From positions 372,001 through 436,000 of the forward strand of contig CAVULE010000003.1 of NCBI GenBank assembly GCA_963742315.1: DNA of 64,000 nucleotides. The letters run 5' to 3'. The notes below the pieces were generated by a model, which did not search any database, was not told the origin of the DNA, and saw only the letters and a list, made by a program, of their open reading frames with translations. Source of the DNA: AV69 sp963742315 (GTDB lineage Bacteria; Verrucomicrobiota; Verrucomicrobiia; Chthoniobacterales; UBA10450). Positions 15,330 to 22,970 of this stretch are shown piece after piece (within the stretch, counting starts at the first letter, position 1; each line of letters opens with the position of its first letter). The position numbers were made by a program, and so were the translations under genes.

Positions 15330-16745
15330 ATGTCCAGGCTGACCGCTTGTCTGATTCTGCTCGCCGTCTGGGCTTTGATTTACCTGACCAACCTGGGCTC
15401 GTCCGAGCTTCGCAGTGAAGAAGGCCACCGCGTTCTGCCGGCAGTTCACATGCTCGATAGTGGGAACTACGTTGTGCCCTATATCGCTGCGCAGCCTTAT
15501 TTGAATAAGCCGCCGTTAACCAATTGGCTTGTCGCTGCCTCGTTCAAGCTTTCAGGAATTCGCAACGAATGGAGCTCGCGTCTTCCATCCGCCTTGTTTA
15601 TTCTGGCTGCAGCTCTCACCCTGGCAACGCTCGGACGAAGCAGCCTGAGCCCAATCAGTTCCTTCATCGCCGCACTCTGCTGGCTAACGAATCTCGGACT
15701 AATTGAAAAGGGACGAATGATCGAGATCGAGGCAATCTATTGTTCCCTCTTCGCCGTCGCCCTTATTCTATGGTTGGTATTCTGGGAACAAAAGCGCTCA
15801 CCCTGGCTTACCTTCATCGTGCCCTGGATCTTCCTTGGCTTAGGCTTACTGGCGAAAGGTCCAAGTCACGTCCTGTTTTTTTATCTTATCCTTTGCGCGG
15901 TTCTCTGGCAAAATCGCCGCCTCCGGGACCTAACCCACCCCGCGCACTTAATCGGCGTAGTGGTAATGCTTGGAATTTTTGCTGCCTGGGTGATTCCGTA
16001 TTTTCGGGCGCTACCTTCTCACGCGCCTTTGCAAGCCTGGTCAGAACAAGCCGCGGTCGCATTTCATGGCGAGGAAGGCCGGTCGGAGGATTGGTTACTA
16101 AACTTTCCCCGTGGCTTGGCTTACCTACTTCCCTGGATACTACTGGTCCCATTTATTCGATTGAGTAAAATAGCTGACCCATTACAGCGCAACGTAGCTT
16201 ACGGGCTGGCGTGGGGAAGTATTATACCGTTCGTCGGTGTATTGCTGATTCCGGGAACACTCCCGAGATATATTTTGCCGTTGGAGGGGCCGTTTTGCTG
16301 GATTATCGGCAGCGCCATCGCTAATGAAGCGTTTCAATGGAGTATTAAAGGTATTCGAGTTCCACGAGCTTTAATCTTCTCCCTTATCGCAATAGGTGTT
16401 ATTGGCGCGATGATAATTTTTCCGCTCCGCTCCGTCACCTATTTGAAGAGGCACGAGCGAATAAAACCAATTGCCGCACAAATTAACGCGCTTCTCCCGT
16501 CCGATCAGCGACTTTACGCAATCGACCCCGACTTTCAGCCGTATCTCTTTTATGTCCGTGCGCCTATAACCTACCTTACCGACTTAGACGAATTGCCTGC
16601 GGACGCGCACTATTTTTTGATTCAGCCCAGGCATCAACGAAAATTCGAGAGCAACGCGCGTTGGGCATCCCTGCACCCCAAACTCCTGGCTCATACAGCG
16701 AGTTATCGCAACAAGGAAAGCTTGCTCTTCGCCATTGACCAGTGA
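15330..16745 (+). CDS. ArnT/PMT-like membrane glycosyltransferase
   Basis: From ATG 15330 the protein has 471 residues and about eleven membrane segments. The frame is open upstream to 15135, but that part overlaps dop. The first periplasmic loop has SSELRSEEGHRVLPAVHML then VVPYIAAQPYLNKPPLTNWL, the signature of GT39/GT83 enzymes that move a sugar from a polyprenyl-phosphate donor to lipid A or protein. The usual Asp-Glu in this loop is Ser-Glu-Leu, so donor binding may differ. The C-terminal periplasmic domain is short. The acceptor is unknown. Confidence 0.85.
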   Translation: MSRLTACLILLAVWALIYLTNLGSSELRSEEGHRVLPAVHMLDSGNYVVPYIAAQPYLNKPPLTNWLVAASFKLSGIRNEWSSRLPSALFILAAALTLATLGRSSLSPISSFIAALCWLTNLGLIEKGRMIEIEAIYCSLFAVALILWLVFWEQKRSPWLTFIVPWIFLGLGLLAKGPSHVLFFYLILCAVLWQNRRLRDLTHPAHLIGVVVMLGIFAAWVIPYFRALPSHAPLQAWSEQAAVAFHGEEGRSEDWLLNFPRGLAYLLPWILLVPFIRLSKIADPLQRNVAYGLAWGSIIPFVGVLLIPGTLPRYILPLEGPFCWIIGSAIANEAFQWSIKGIRVPRALIFSLIAIGVIGAMIIFPLRSVTYLKRHERIKPIAAQINALLPSDQRLYAIDPDFQPYLFYVRAPITYLTDLDELPADAHYFLIQPRHQRKFESNARWASLHPKLLAHTASYRNKESLLFAIDQ

Positions 16746-16914
16746 CGACGACCAAGAGACTCCCACTTCCTGGCAGGCGTAGAATGCGCCTGTCGGCGCG
16801 GAGAATCCGGGCGCTACCCGGTTTGACTGACCTCTGATCTCTGACCGCTAACCTCCGACTTCGCGACGCGCCTTTTCATTTGACGCGGTCGAACCTGCGG
16901 GAAGAATCATTCGC
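16746..16914. repeat. Spacer with quasi-periodic CTGACCTCTGA words
   Basis: No gene. CAGGCG and CGCCTG around 16774-16793 form a small hairpin. From about 16826 the words CTGACCTCTGATCTCTGACC repeat with variation up to the leader of the DUF1579 gene. Similar words (GGTCTCTGACCCTCC) occur before the gene at 17648. Confidence 0.5.
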
Positions 16915-17601
16915 ATGAACACCCGCATTATTTCAGCCCTGATCGCTCCGGTGGCGATACCCGTTATCGCTTCCATTGCTTCCGCACAAACCCCGGCTCC
17001 ACAGCCGAGCACTCCCCCAACCAGTGTCACCAGCCCGGCCGTTTCTGCCCCCGCCACGACCGCGGCCTCACCAAACGAGGCCGAGATGATGAAGCAAATG
17101 ATGGAGTTGGCGAAACTCAACGAAAATCATAAGGTTCTCGCTGATCTCACCGGCTCCTGGAGCACTTCCGTAAAAATGATGGAACCCGGCAAGGAACCTA
17201 CTGTTTCCAAGGGTAGCGTTACTTACAAGTCAATCATGAACGGCCGCTATTTCGTCGGCGATCATACCGGAAGCATGAAAATGCCCGGCGCTGATGGCAA
17301 AATGAAAGACTTCACCTTTAAGGGGATGTCACTCGACGGCTACGACAACGTGAAACAGAAATTTGTTTCATCCTGGGTTGATAACATGGGCACCGGGATA
17401 CTCACCTTTGAAGGGACGTACGACCCCGCGACGAAAACGATTACCTACACCGGCGAAATGGAGATGCCGCCTGGGATGAAGACTCCTGTCCGCTCTGTAG
17501 TCAAGATGACGGACAAGAACCATCATACCTTTGAATGGTACGAGAACCATGGTGGCCAGGAAATGAAAACTTTGGAGATCGACTACACTCGCAAAAAGTA
17601 G
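16915..17601 (+). CDS. Secreted DUF1579-family protein
   Basis: A 228-residue protein with a cleavable signal (ALIAPVAIPVIASIASAQ) and a Pro/Thr/Ser-rich linker to about residue 60. The rest is the DUF1579 beta-barrel: HKVLADLTGSWSTSVKMM, a GRYFVGDHTGSM strand, FTFKGMSLDGYDNVKQKF and a closing MKTLEIDYTRK. The family is common in Planctomycetes and Verrucomicrobia and has no established function; a lipocalin-like ligand-binding role is inference. It is followed after 46 bases by a Tat aldo/keto reductase on the same strand. Confidence 0.87.
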   Translation: MNTRIISALIAPVAIPVIASIASAQTPAPQPSTPPTSVTSPAVSAPATTAASPNEAEMMKQMMELAKLNENHKVLADLTGSWSTSVKMMEPGKEPTVSKGSVTYKSIMNGRYFVGDHTGSMKMPGADGKMKDFTFKGMSLDGYDNVKQKFVSSWVDNMGTGILTFEGTYDPATKTITYTGEMEMPPGMKTPVRSVVKMTDKNHHTFEWYENHGGQEMKTLEIDYTRKK

Positions 17602-17647
17602 CGGCGTAGTTGTTATCCGGTCTCTGACCCTCCGATCTCTGGGTTCT

Positions 17648-18598
17648 ATGACCCGTCGGAAATTTCTTGGCACGACTCTGGCAGGCGGAGCTACGCTGAT
17701 TGCAGGAGGATCGAACATGATCTTTGCGGCGAATCCGCCAGCCCCTGCGGAGGCAGGCACCGATTCCCTTTTTCGGTTAGGGGGCGATCTTTCGGTCAAC
17801 CGACTTGGCTTTGGCGCGATGCGTATCACCGGCGAGGGCATTTGGGGCTGGCCGCCTGATCGTGATAACGCCCGCAAAGTTCTGCGACGTGCCGTTGAGC
17901 TCGGCGTCGACCTCATCGACACGGCTGATGCCTATGGACCAGAGACCAGCGAGCTGCTGATTGCAGAGGCCCTTCACCCTTATCCAAAGGACCTGGTGAT
18001 TGCCACCAAAGGCGGGCTAACGAGACCTGGGCCTGGACAATGGGTGCCGAACGGCCGCCCGGAATATCTCACCCGATGTGTGGAGAACAGTTTGAAGCGG
18101 CTCCAGCTCGAGCGAATCGATTTGTATCAATTGCATCGCATTGATCCGAAGGTGCCGATGGAAGAGTCGCTCGGAGCACTCAAGAAGATGCAGGAGGCTG
18201 GAAAGATTCGGCACGTAGGATTATCCGAGGTTTCGGCCGAAGAAATCGATCGGGCGCGCAAGGTCCTGCCGATTGTGAGCGTGCAGAATCAGTACAACAT
18301 TGGCAACCGGAAGTGGGAAAAAACGCTGACCTATTGCGAGAAGGAAGGGTTGGGGTTTATGCCGTGGTCACCGATTGGCGGAAACAGGGGGTTGAAGGAC
18401 AATGCGCTGGAAGCGGCGGCCAGGGATTATCACACCAGCGTTGTGCAACTGGCCCTCGCCTGGCTTCTTCACCGATCTCCCGCGATGTTGCCGATCCCTG
18501 GCACGTCTTCGGTCGCGCATCTGGAAGAGAACGTGGCTTCCGCTAAGCTGAAGTTAACGGCCGAAGACTGGAAACGCGTTGATGCCTTAGCGAGCTAG
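17648..18598 (+). CDS. Tat-exported aldo/keto reductase
   Basis: NADPH-dependent reductase of the AKR superfamily, 316 residues. MTRRKFLGTTLAGGATLIAGG is in part a Tat signal, so the enzyme probably acts in the periplasm or at the envelope. The barrel shows LGFGAMRITG, the active-site Asp and Tyr in DLIDTADAYGPETSE, the Lys in LVIATKGG, and YQLHRIDP. The C-terminal LPIPGTSSVAHLEENV contacts the cofactor. Substrate unknown. A cupin gene follows 122 bases later. Confidence 0.92.
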   Translation: MTRRKFLGTTLAGGATLIAGGSNMIFAANPPAPAEAGTDSLFRLGGDLSVNRLGFGAMRITGEGIWGWPPDRDNARKVLRRAVELGVDLIDTADAYGPETSELLIAEALHPYPKDLVIATKGGLTRPGPGQWVPNGRPEYLTRCVENSLKRLQLERIDLYQLHRIDPKVPMEESLGALKKMQEAGKIRHVGLSEVSAEEIDRARKVLPIVSVQNQYNIGNRKWEKTLTYCEKEGLGFMPWSPIGGNRGLKDNALEAAARDYHTSVVQLALAWLLHRSPAMLPIPGTSSVAHLEENVASAKLKLTAEDWKRVDALAS

Positions 18599-18720
18599 CG
18601 AATAAAGAAAGGTTGCCAGCGATAATCTTCGGTAAGACGATGGCCGCGGACGGAGGTCGGTCCCCGGAATCGCGACGATCTGGGAAATTGATATCTGTTA
18701 TTCAACCAACGCAAAAAACT

Positions 18721-19233
18721 ATGAAAAAGATCGCCTTAATACTAATTCTGCCTTTGGTACTTTCGCTGGCCGCGGTTGCGGCGCAGAAGAAGGATGCCTC
18801 CAAGAAGTCAACTGAATCGGCGACGAGTGAACAACACGTCGTTCTCAATCCTGCAGACTTAAAATGGGGGGATGCGCCTCCCGGGTTAACGCCCGGGGCG
18901 AAACTGGCGGTGCTGGCTGGTGATCCAAACAAGAAGGGACTGTTCACAGTGCGGTTGCAAACCCCGGCTGGTTACAAGGTTCCGCCGCATACGCACCCAA
19001 CGGCAGAGCGTATTACGGTAATTTCCGGCGCGTTTAATATTGGCACGGGAGATAAGTTCGATGAAGCAGCTGGGAAAGAGATGGGCGCTGGCGGCTATAT
19101 GGTCATGCCGGCCGGAATGAAGCACTATGCGTGGACACCGTCGGAAACAATCATCCAGGTCGATGGGATGGGGCCGTTTGTGATCAAGTACGTGAATCCG
19201 GAAGACGACCCACGTAACGCGAAGAAGCAGTGA
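18721..19233 (+). CDS. Secreted cupin-domain protein
   Basis: The ATG at 18721 gives 170 residues starting MKKIALILILPLVLSLAAVA, a clear signal peptide; the frame is open from 18613 but without signs of coding. The cupin barrel shows motif 1 at VPPHTHPTAERITVISG, with two His and one Glu as metal ligands, and motif 2 at GGYMVMPAGMKHYAW with the third His. The activity of such small periplasmic cupins is not predictable. It may form a unit with the aldo/keto reductase. Confidence 0.88.
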   Translation: MKKIALILILPLVLSLAAVAAQKKDASKKSTESATSEQHVVLNPADLKWGDAPPGLTPGAKLAVLAGDPNKKGLFTVRLQTPAGYKVPPHTHPTAERITVISGAFNIGTGDKFDEAAGKEMGAGGYMVMPAGMKHYAWTPSETIIQVDGMGPFVIKYVNPEDDPRNAKKQ

Positions 19234-19383
19234 GCTAACAGCTCGCGTTGGCGGCTATCAGTTAACTCCGCTCGCGTGGCGCAAAAGCGCGGATTCACCG
19301 CAGCCGGGGGAGAACCCCATAAGATCGGACTATCCGCCGGGCGCGATTAGTATTGCCCGGAACAACTCTGCCGCATTAGAATT

Positions 19384-20019
19384 TTGAGCGCGGTGAATAC
19401 CCGACGCGTCTTCGCTTATGGCGGATTGCTCGCCTTATTAATCATCGGCACGGCCTTCGCTGGCCGGTATCAACGAACGGAAGACAACAAAACTCGCGTT
19501 TGGAACGAGAATCCCAAGCCAGGCGATTTAGTAACGTGGTCTGGTGCGCGCGACGCCAAAGGCTATGCCACCGGTTATGGCACGGTTACCTGGTTCATAC
19601 CTCAAAATGAGGTAGAGACGGGATCACATATTGCGCGTCAGCGGCACTATGCTGTCTCCAGAAGTGAATCCGGGATGATGGTGCACGGCAAATTCGAGCA
19701 GGCGCCTGCTAACGCGGAGCCAAAGAAGAAAGGACGGACGGACATTTCTGAAGAGCAGGCGCCTTCTGCTCGCATTGAAGCAACGCCGAAAAAAGCGCAG
19801 CCCAGTCCCGCCCAAGAGAAAACCATTTCACCCGCGCCGACGCCATCGCGAACTCCGGCTAACGATTCATTGGACTCATTAATGCGTGTCCCATCCTCGT
19901 TAAAGCTAAAGCCGCCTGCCGACGCGTCGCCGTTACCCGCAAGTCCTTCGCCGACTGCGACGCCGGACAAATCGGTGCAGTTTTCACCAGCTTCGTCGCC
20001 GTCTCCGTCTCCGCAGTAA
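19384..20019 (+). CDS. Hypothetical secreted protein with Pro/Ser-rich tail
   Basis: A 211-residue protein opening with a TTG at 19384 or GTG at 19393. The N-terminus VFAYGGLLALLIIGTAFAG is a signal or anchor. Residues 30-95 form a small folded region with GDLVTWSGARDAKGYATGYG. From residue 100 on the sequence is low-complexity, rich in Pro, Ser, Ala and Lys, ending in PASSPSPSPQ. Such tails often span the envelope or bind the wall. No family is recognised. Confidence 0.65.
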   Translation: MSAVNTRRVFAYGGLLALLIIGTAFAGRYQRTEDNKTRVWNENPKPGDLVTWSGARDAKGYATGYGTVTWFIPQNEVETGSHIARQRHYAVSRSESGMMVHGKFEQAPANAEPKKKGRTDISEEQAPSARIEATPKKAQPSPAQEKTISPAPTPSRTPANDSLDSLMRVPSSLKLKPPADASPLPASPSPTATPDKSVQFSPASSPSPSPQ

Positions 20020-20066
20020 GAAAGGTCCGAAACCAGAAGTCGGTTTCAACTCGCCCTTGCGCACTC

Positions 20067-20894
20067 GTGCGGCAACCTAGTTGCGTGAAAGACGAACATA
20101 CGAAATTCTCCGGTTCCATTCCGGCAGCATACGATCGCTACCTGGGACCACTATTGTTTCAGCCATACGCCGAGGACCTGGCGGCACGCTTAGCGGTAAA
20201 TGAAACTGGTTCAGTGCTGGAACTGGCCTGCGGAACGGGAATTTTAACGCGTGTGCTGCGCACCCATCTGCCATCGAAAGTAAAACTAATCGCGACGGAT
20301 TTAAACGAGCCGATGTTTCAGCAGGCCGCGGCCAAGTTTGGCAAGCGCGAAAGGGTGCGATGGTTGGAAGCTGACGCGTGTGATTTGCCTTTCGCTGACC
20401 GGAAGTTCGACGCGGTTGTGTGCCAGTTTGGAATTATGTTTGTGCCGGACAAGGCTCTCGCGGCGCGCGAAGCCTATCGTGTTCTCAAGCGTGATGGATT
20501 TTTCCTCTTTAACGTGTGGGACGCAATGAGGCACAACAAACTAGGGGAGCTGGCTCATCGAACTATCGTCAGCTACTTCGAGAAAGACCCTCCAACGTTC
20601 TACAAAGTTCCTTTCAGTTACCACAATCGAGCTGAGATCAGGCAGATATTAAAACAAGCTGGTTTCCATGAAATCAAAACTGAAGTTATTTCCAAAATCG
20701 GCAAGGCGAATCGGGCGGAAGATGTGGCAAGAGGTTTGGTAGAAGGAAATCCCGTAGCGATAACGATTGCGAAGCGAGATCCTTCATTACTTCCCATAAT
20801 CACCAGCGCCGTGACCGCTGCGATTACGCGTCGATTTGGAAAACGAGATATTCGTGCACCAATGCGGGCGATTGTGGTCCGGGCCCGCGCTTAA
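20067..20894 (+). CDS. SAM-dependent class I methyltransferase
   Basis: A 275-residue cytoplasmic protein. Motif I is VLELACGTGILTRVL near residue 50; then LIATDLNEPMFQQA, ACDLPFADRKFDAVVCQFGI and an EAYRVLKRDGFFLFNVWD strand, the UbiE/Methyltransf_11 pattern. The start is uncertain: GTG at 20067 or GTG at 20085. The methyl acceptor is unknown. A simple terminator follows. Confidence 0.88.
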   Translation: MRQPSCVKDEHTKFSGSIPAAYDRYLGPLLFQPYAEDLAARLAVNETGSVLELACGTGILTRVLRTHLPSKVKLIATDLNEPMFQQAAAKFGKRERVRWLEADACDLPFADRKFDAVVCQFGIMFVPDKALAAREAYRVLKRDGFFLFNVWDAMRHNKLGELAHRTIVSYFEKDPPTFYKVPFSYHNRAEIRQILKQAGFHEIKTEVISKIGKANRAEDVARGLVEGNPVAITIAKRDPSLLPIITSAVTAAITRRFGKRDIRAPMRAIVVRARA

Positions 20895-20904
20895 CAGATA
20901 GAGA

Positions 20905-20924
20905 CGCCGATCGCGGCGCTTTTT
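20905..20924 (+). terminator. Rho-independent terminator
   Basis: CGCCG and CGGCG pair over 5 bp around an ATCG loop and run into CTTTTT, 10 bases after the methyltransferase stop. It lies in a convergent spacer before the DUF885 gene on the other strand. Confidence 0.6.
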
Positions 20925-21020
20925 GTCTTGTACATGCCTCGGCCATACTACCGCAAACAGCAACCGGCCGCTAAAATGCGTTCACGTTACGATCGAGTCT
21001 GGCAGACACCCCCTTTTGTT

Positions 21021-21050
21021 TGTCATTCCGAGCGCAGCCGAGGAATCTCT
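21021..21050 (+). repeat. REP-like element, TGTCATTCCGAGCG family
   Basis: Reads TGTCATTCCGAGCGCAGCCG then AGGAATCTCT. It differs at one base from the inverted copy at 12439-12468. Related, more diverged words are at 12383, 50211, 51965 and 52047 (inverted). It lies in a convergent spacer. Confidence 0.6.
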
Positions 21051-21084
21051 AATTATTTAATTTGCAATTGGGAGTCCAGCCCAG

Positions 21085-22881
21085 CTATTTCAGCACCGCT
21101 TCAATCGTGGAAGGATCATCGAGCAGGATCCACTCGATGATGGAGATTGGCAGGCTGCCGTTCTTAACCAAATCGTCGTGAAATTGGCCGAGACGGAAAT
21201 TCGCGCCCATTTTATCATGATACTTGCCCAGCAGATTCATGATCTGCCATTTGCCGGTGATGTACCAGATTTTCTGCGTGGGCTGCGTCGCGGCGCCGGC
21301 GGCTTCGCCCTCCGCTGCTTCACGATCAAGGCCGCCCGCTTCCATGAAATATTTCACCGCTTGCTCGAACGTCCATTTGCCGGTGTGCAAATTGACGTCC
21401 ACGCCGATGCGCGCGGCCCGATAACGCGAAAGCCGGAGAATTTGACCCTGCGCCGCCGAACCTTCGGGATAAAGCCCGGTCCGCATTAGCATTTCTTCGC
21501 CGTACAAGGCCCAGCCCTCGACAAAGACGCCGTTCTGATTTTGCCTCCGGATCTCGTCAGGTAAATGATTCGCGATGGAGAGTTGCATAAAGTGACCGGG
21601 AATTCCTTCGTGTCCAAGGATCGGCCGCGGATCTTCAATCGCCGCGCGGATGTAGAAATTCTTCGACTCCGGGTTGTAAGTGGGAATGAAAAAGAAACCG
21701 GCTGGATCTTTATCGTAAACACCAGGCGGATTCATGAAACCGCCCGGGCTCGTCGGCTTGAACGCTTCCGGCAATTGCCGAATCTCAAACCTGCCGAGGT
21801 AATCCGGCAAAGTGATGAGCTGATGCGATTTCAAGAAATCGATCATCTCTGCTTCGCGGCTTTCATACGCTTTCAGGAACGCTTCTTGATCAGGCGGAAT
21901 ACTCTTCGCGCGGGCCGGGTTGGGATCGGCCATGGATGGATCAGGTAGTAGCGCTTCGAGAGCGCGATAACGGGCCAGCTCGGCGCGGCCGAGCATCTCC
22001 ACCTGTACTGCATTCAGGGGCAAGAGCAGGACGTTTTTAAGGTAATAGTTGTAATTGACCTCGCCCATCGGAGCGAAGGCCACCATCTGCGGCAATTTGT
22101 TTTCCAATCTATCGGCAAACCCATGAATGGCAGTGAGTGCGTTATCGCGTGATTTCTCGAATTCCGCGCGTTCCGCCTCGGACAAATCTTTTGTCAATGG
22201 CGCTGTGCTTTCCTTAAAAAGCGGATCGATATTACGCGCCGACTGAATCGCGAGTTGAGCGTACAGTTTTACTGGTTTCTGCAAATTCTTCTCCGCTTCC
22301 GCGAACAATCCTGGCATCGCTTTGAATCGCGCGGCGGCGGAAAGCGCACGGTTCCGGGGAGTGTCGTATTCCTTTTTCAGCAGTGAAAAGATGGCACTAC
22401 TACATTCGCCGACATACGTGAGCGGATTCGTCTGCTCGAATTTCAGAACACGTTCCCCAAAGTCGACTTCTTCGAGCTGCGCGCGAAAGAGCAGCCAATC
22501 GATCCGATCATCCTTGGCCCATTTCTCAGTCTTCATCGCCCGCACTTGGTCGAGTAACTTTCGCACGTGCCGGGCACGCTCGGCGATCTTGGCGGCCGAA
22601 TAATCTGTCAGGCGATTGTCCCAGGTATGCAGACCCGCCTCGCTACTGGCGACAGGATAATTTTCGTTGCGCCAGTTGTAATACTCGTCGGCGAGTTTGC
22701 GCAATGCGGGGGAGTCTGCCGCGGATGCTTTGCTTTCGGTGGTGATGGGCGGCGCCGTTTTTGTAATCAAAGCTTTATTTGAGACGTCGGGCCTCTCGCG
22801 CGGGGAAGATACTTGGCCGAAAGACAATTGAATCGAGCCGATCAAGCAGACAAAGAGGAAAAAACGGAGAGTCGTTTTCAC
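21085..22881 (-). CDS. DUF885-family secreted metallopeptidase-like protein
   Basis: A 598-residue protein with signal peptide FFLFVCLIGSIQLSFGQ. The DUF885 core ends with ILGHEGIPGHFMQLSIANH, an HExxxxH-type zinc site, followed about 30 residues on by FVEGWALYGEEMLMR, whose Glu residues complete the site. Members behave as peptidases or dipeptidases in the envelope, by relationship to M2/M3-like folds; the substrate is inferred only as peptides. Length is typical. It is convergent with the methyltransferase and 89 bases downstream of the ARC gene on the same strand. Confidence 0.9.
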   Translation of the reverse strand: MKTTLRFFLFVCLIGSIQLSFGQVSSPRERPDVSNKALITKTAPPITTESKASAADSPALRKLADEYYNWRNENYPVASSEAGLHTWDNRLTDYSAAKIAERARHVRKLLDQVRAMKTEKWAKDDRIDWLLFRAQLEEVDFGERVLKFEQTNPLTYVGECSSAIFSLLKKEYDTPRNRALSAAARFKAMPGLFAEAEKNLQKPVKLYAQLAIQSARNIDPLFKESTAPLTKDLSEAERAEFEKSRDNALTAIHGFADRLENKLPQMVAFAPMGEVNYNYYLKNVLLLPLNAVQVEMLGRAELARYRALEALLPDPSMADPNPARAKSIPPDQEAFLKAYESREAEMIDFLKSHQLITLPDYLGRFEIRQLPEAFKPTSPGGFMNPPGVYDKDPAGFFFIPTYNPESKNFYIRAAIEDPRPILGHEGIPGHFMQLSIANHLPDEIRRQNQNGVFVEGWALYGEEMLMRTGLYPEGSAAQGQILRLSRYRAARIGVDVNLHTGKWTFEQAVKYFMEAGGLDREAAEGEAAGAATQPTQKIWYITGKWQIMNLLGKYHDKMGANFRLGQFHDDLVKNGSLPISIIEWILLDDPSTIEAVLK

Positions 22882-22970
22882 AGCCGAAGTTATCCGACAC
22901 GACGGTGAAAGTTCAAAGAATTCTTCTGTGTTCGGGGGAGCGCAGGGTGGCAGCCTGCCGCCCCAGCAAG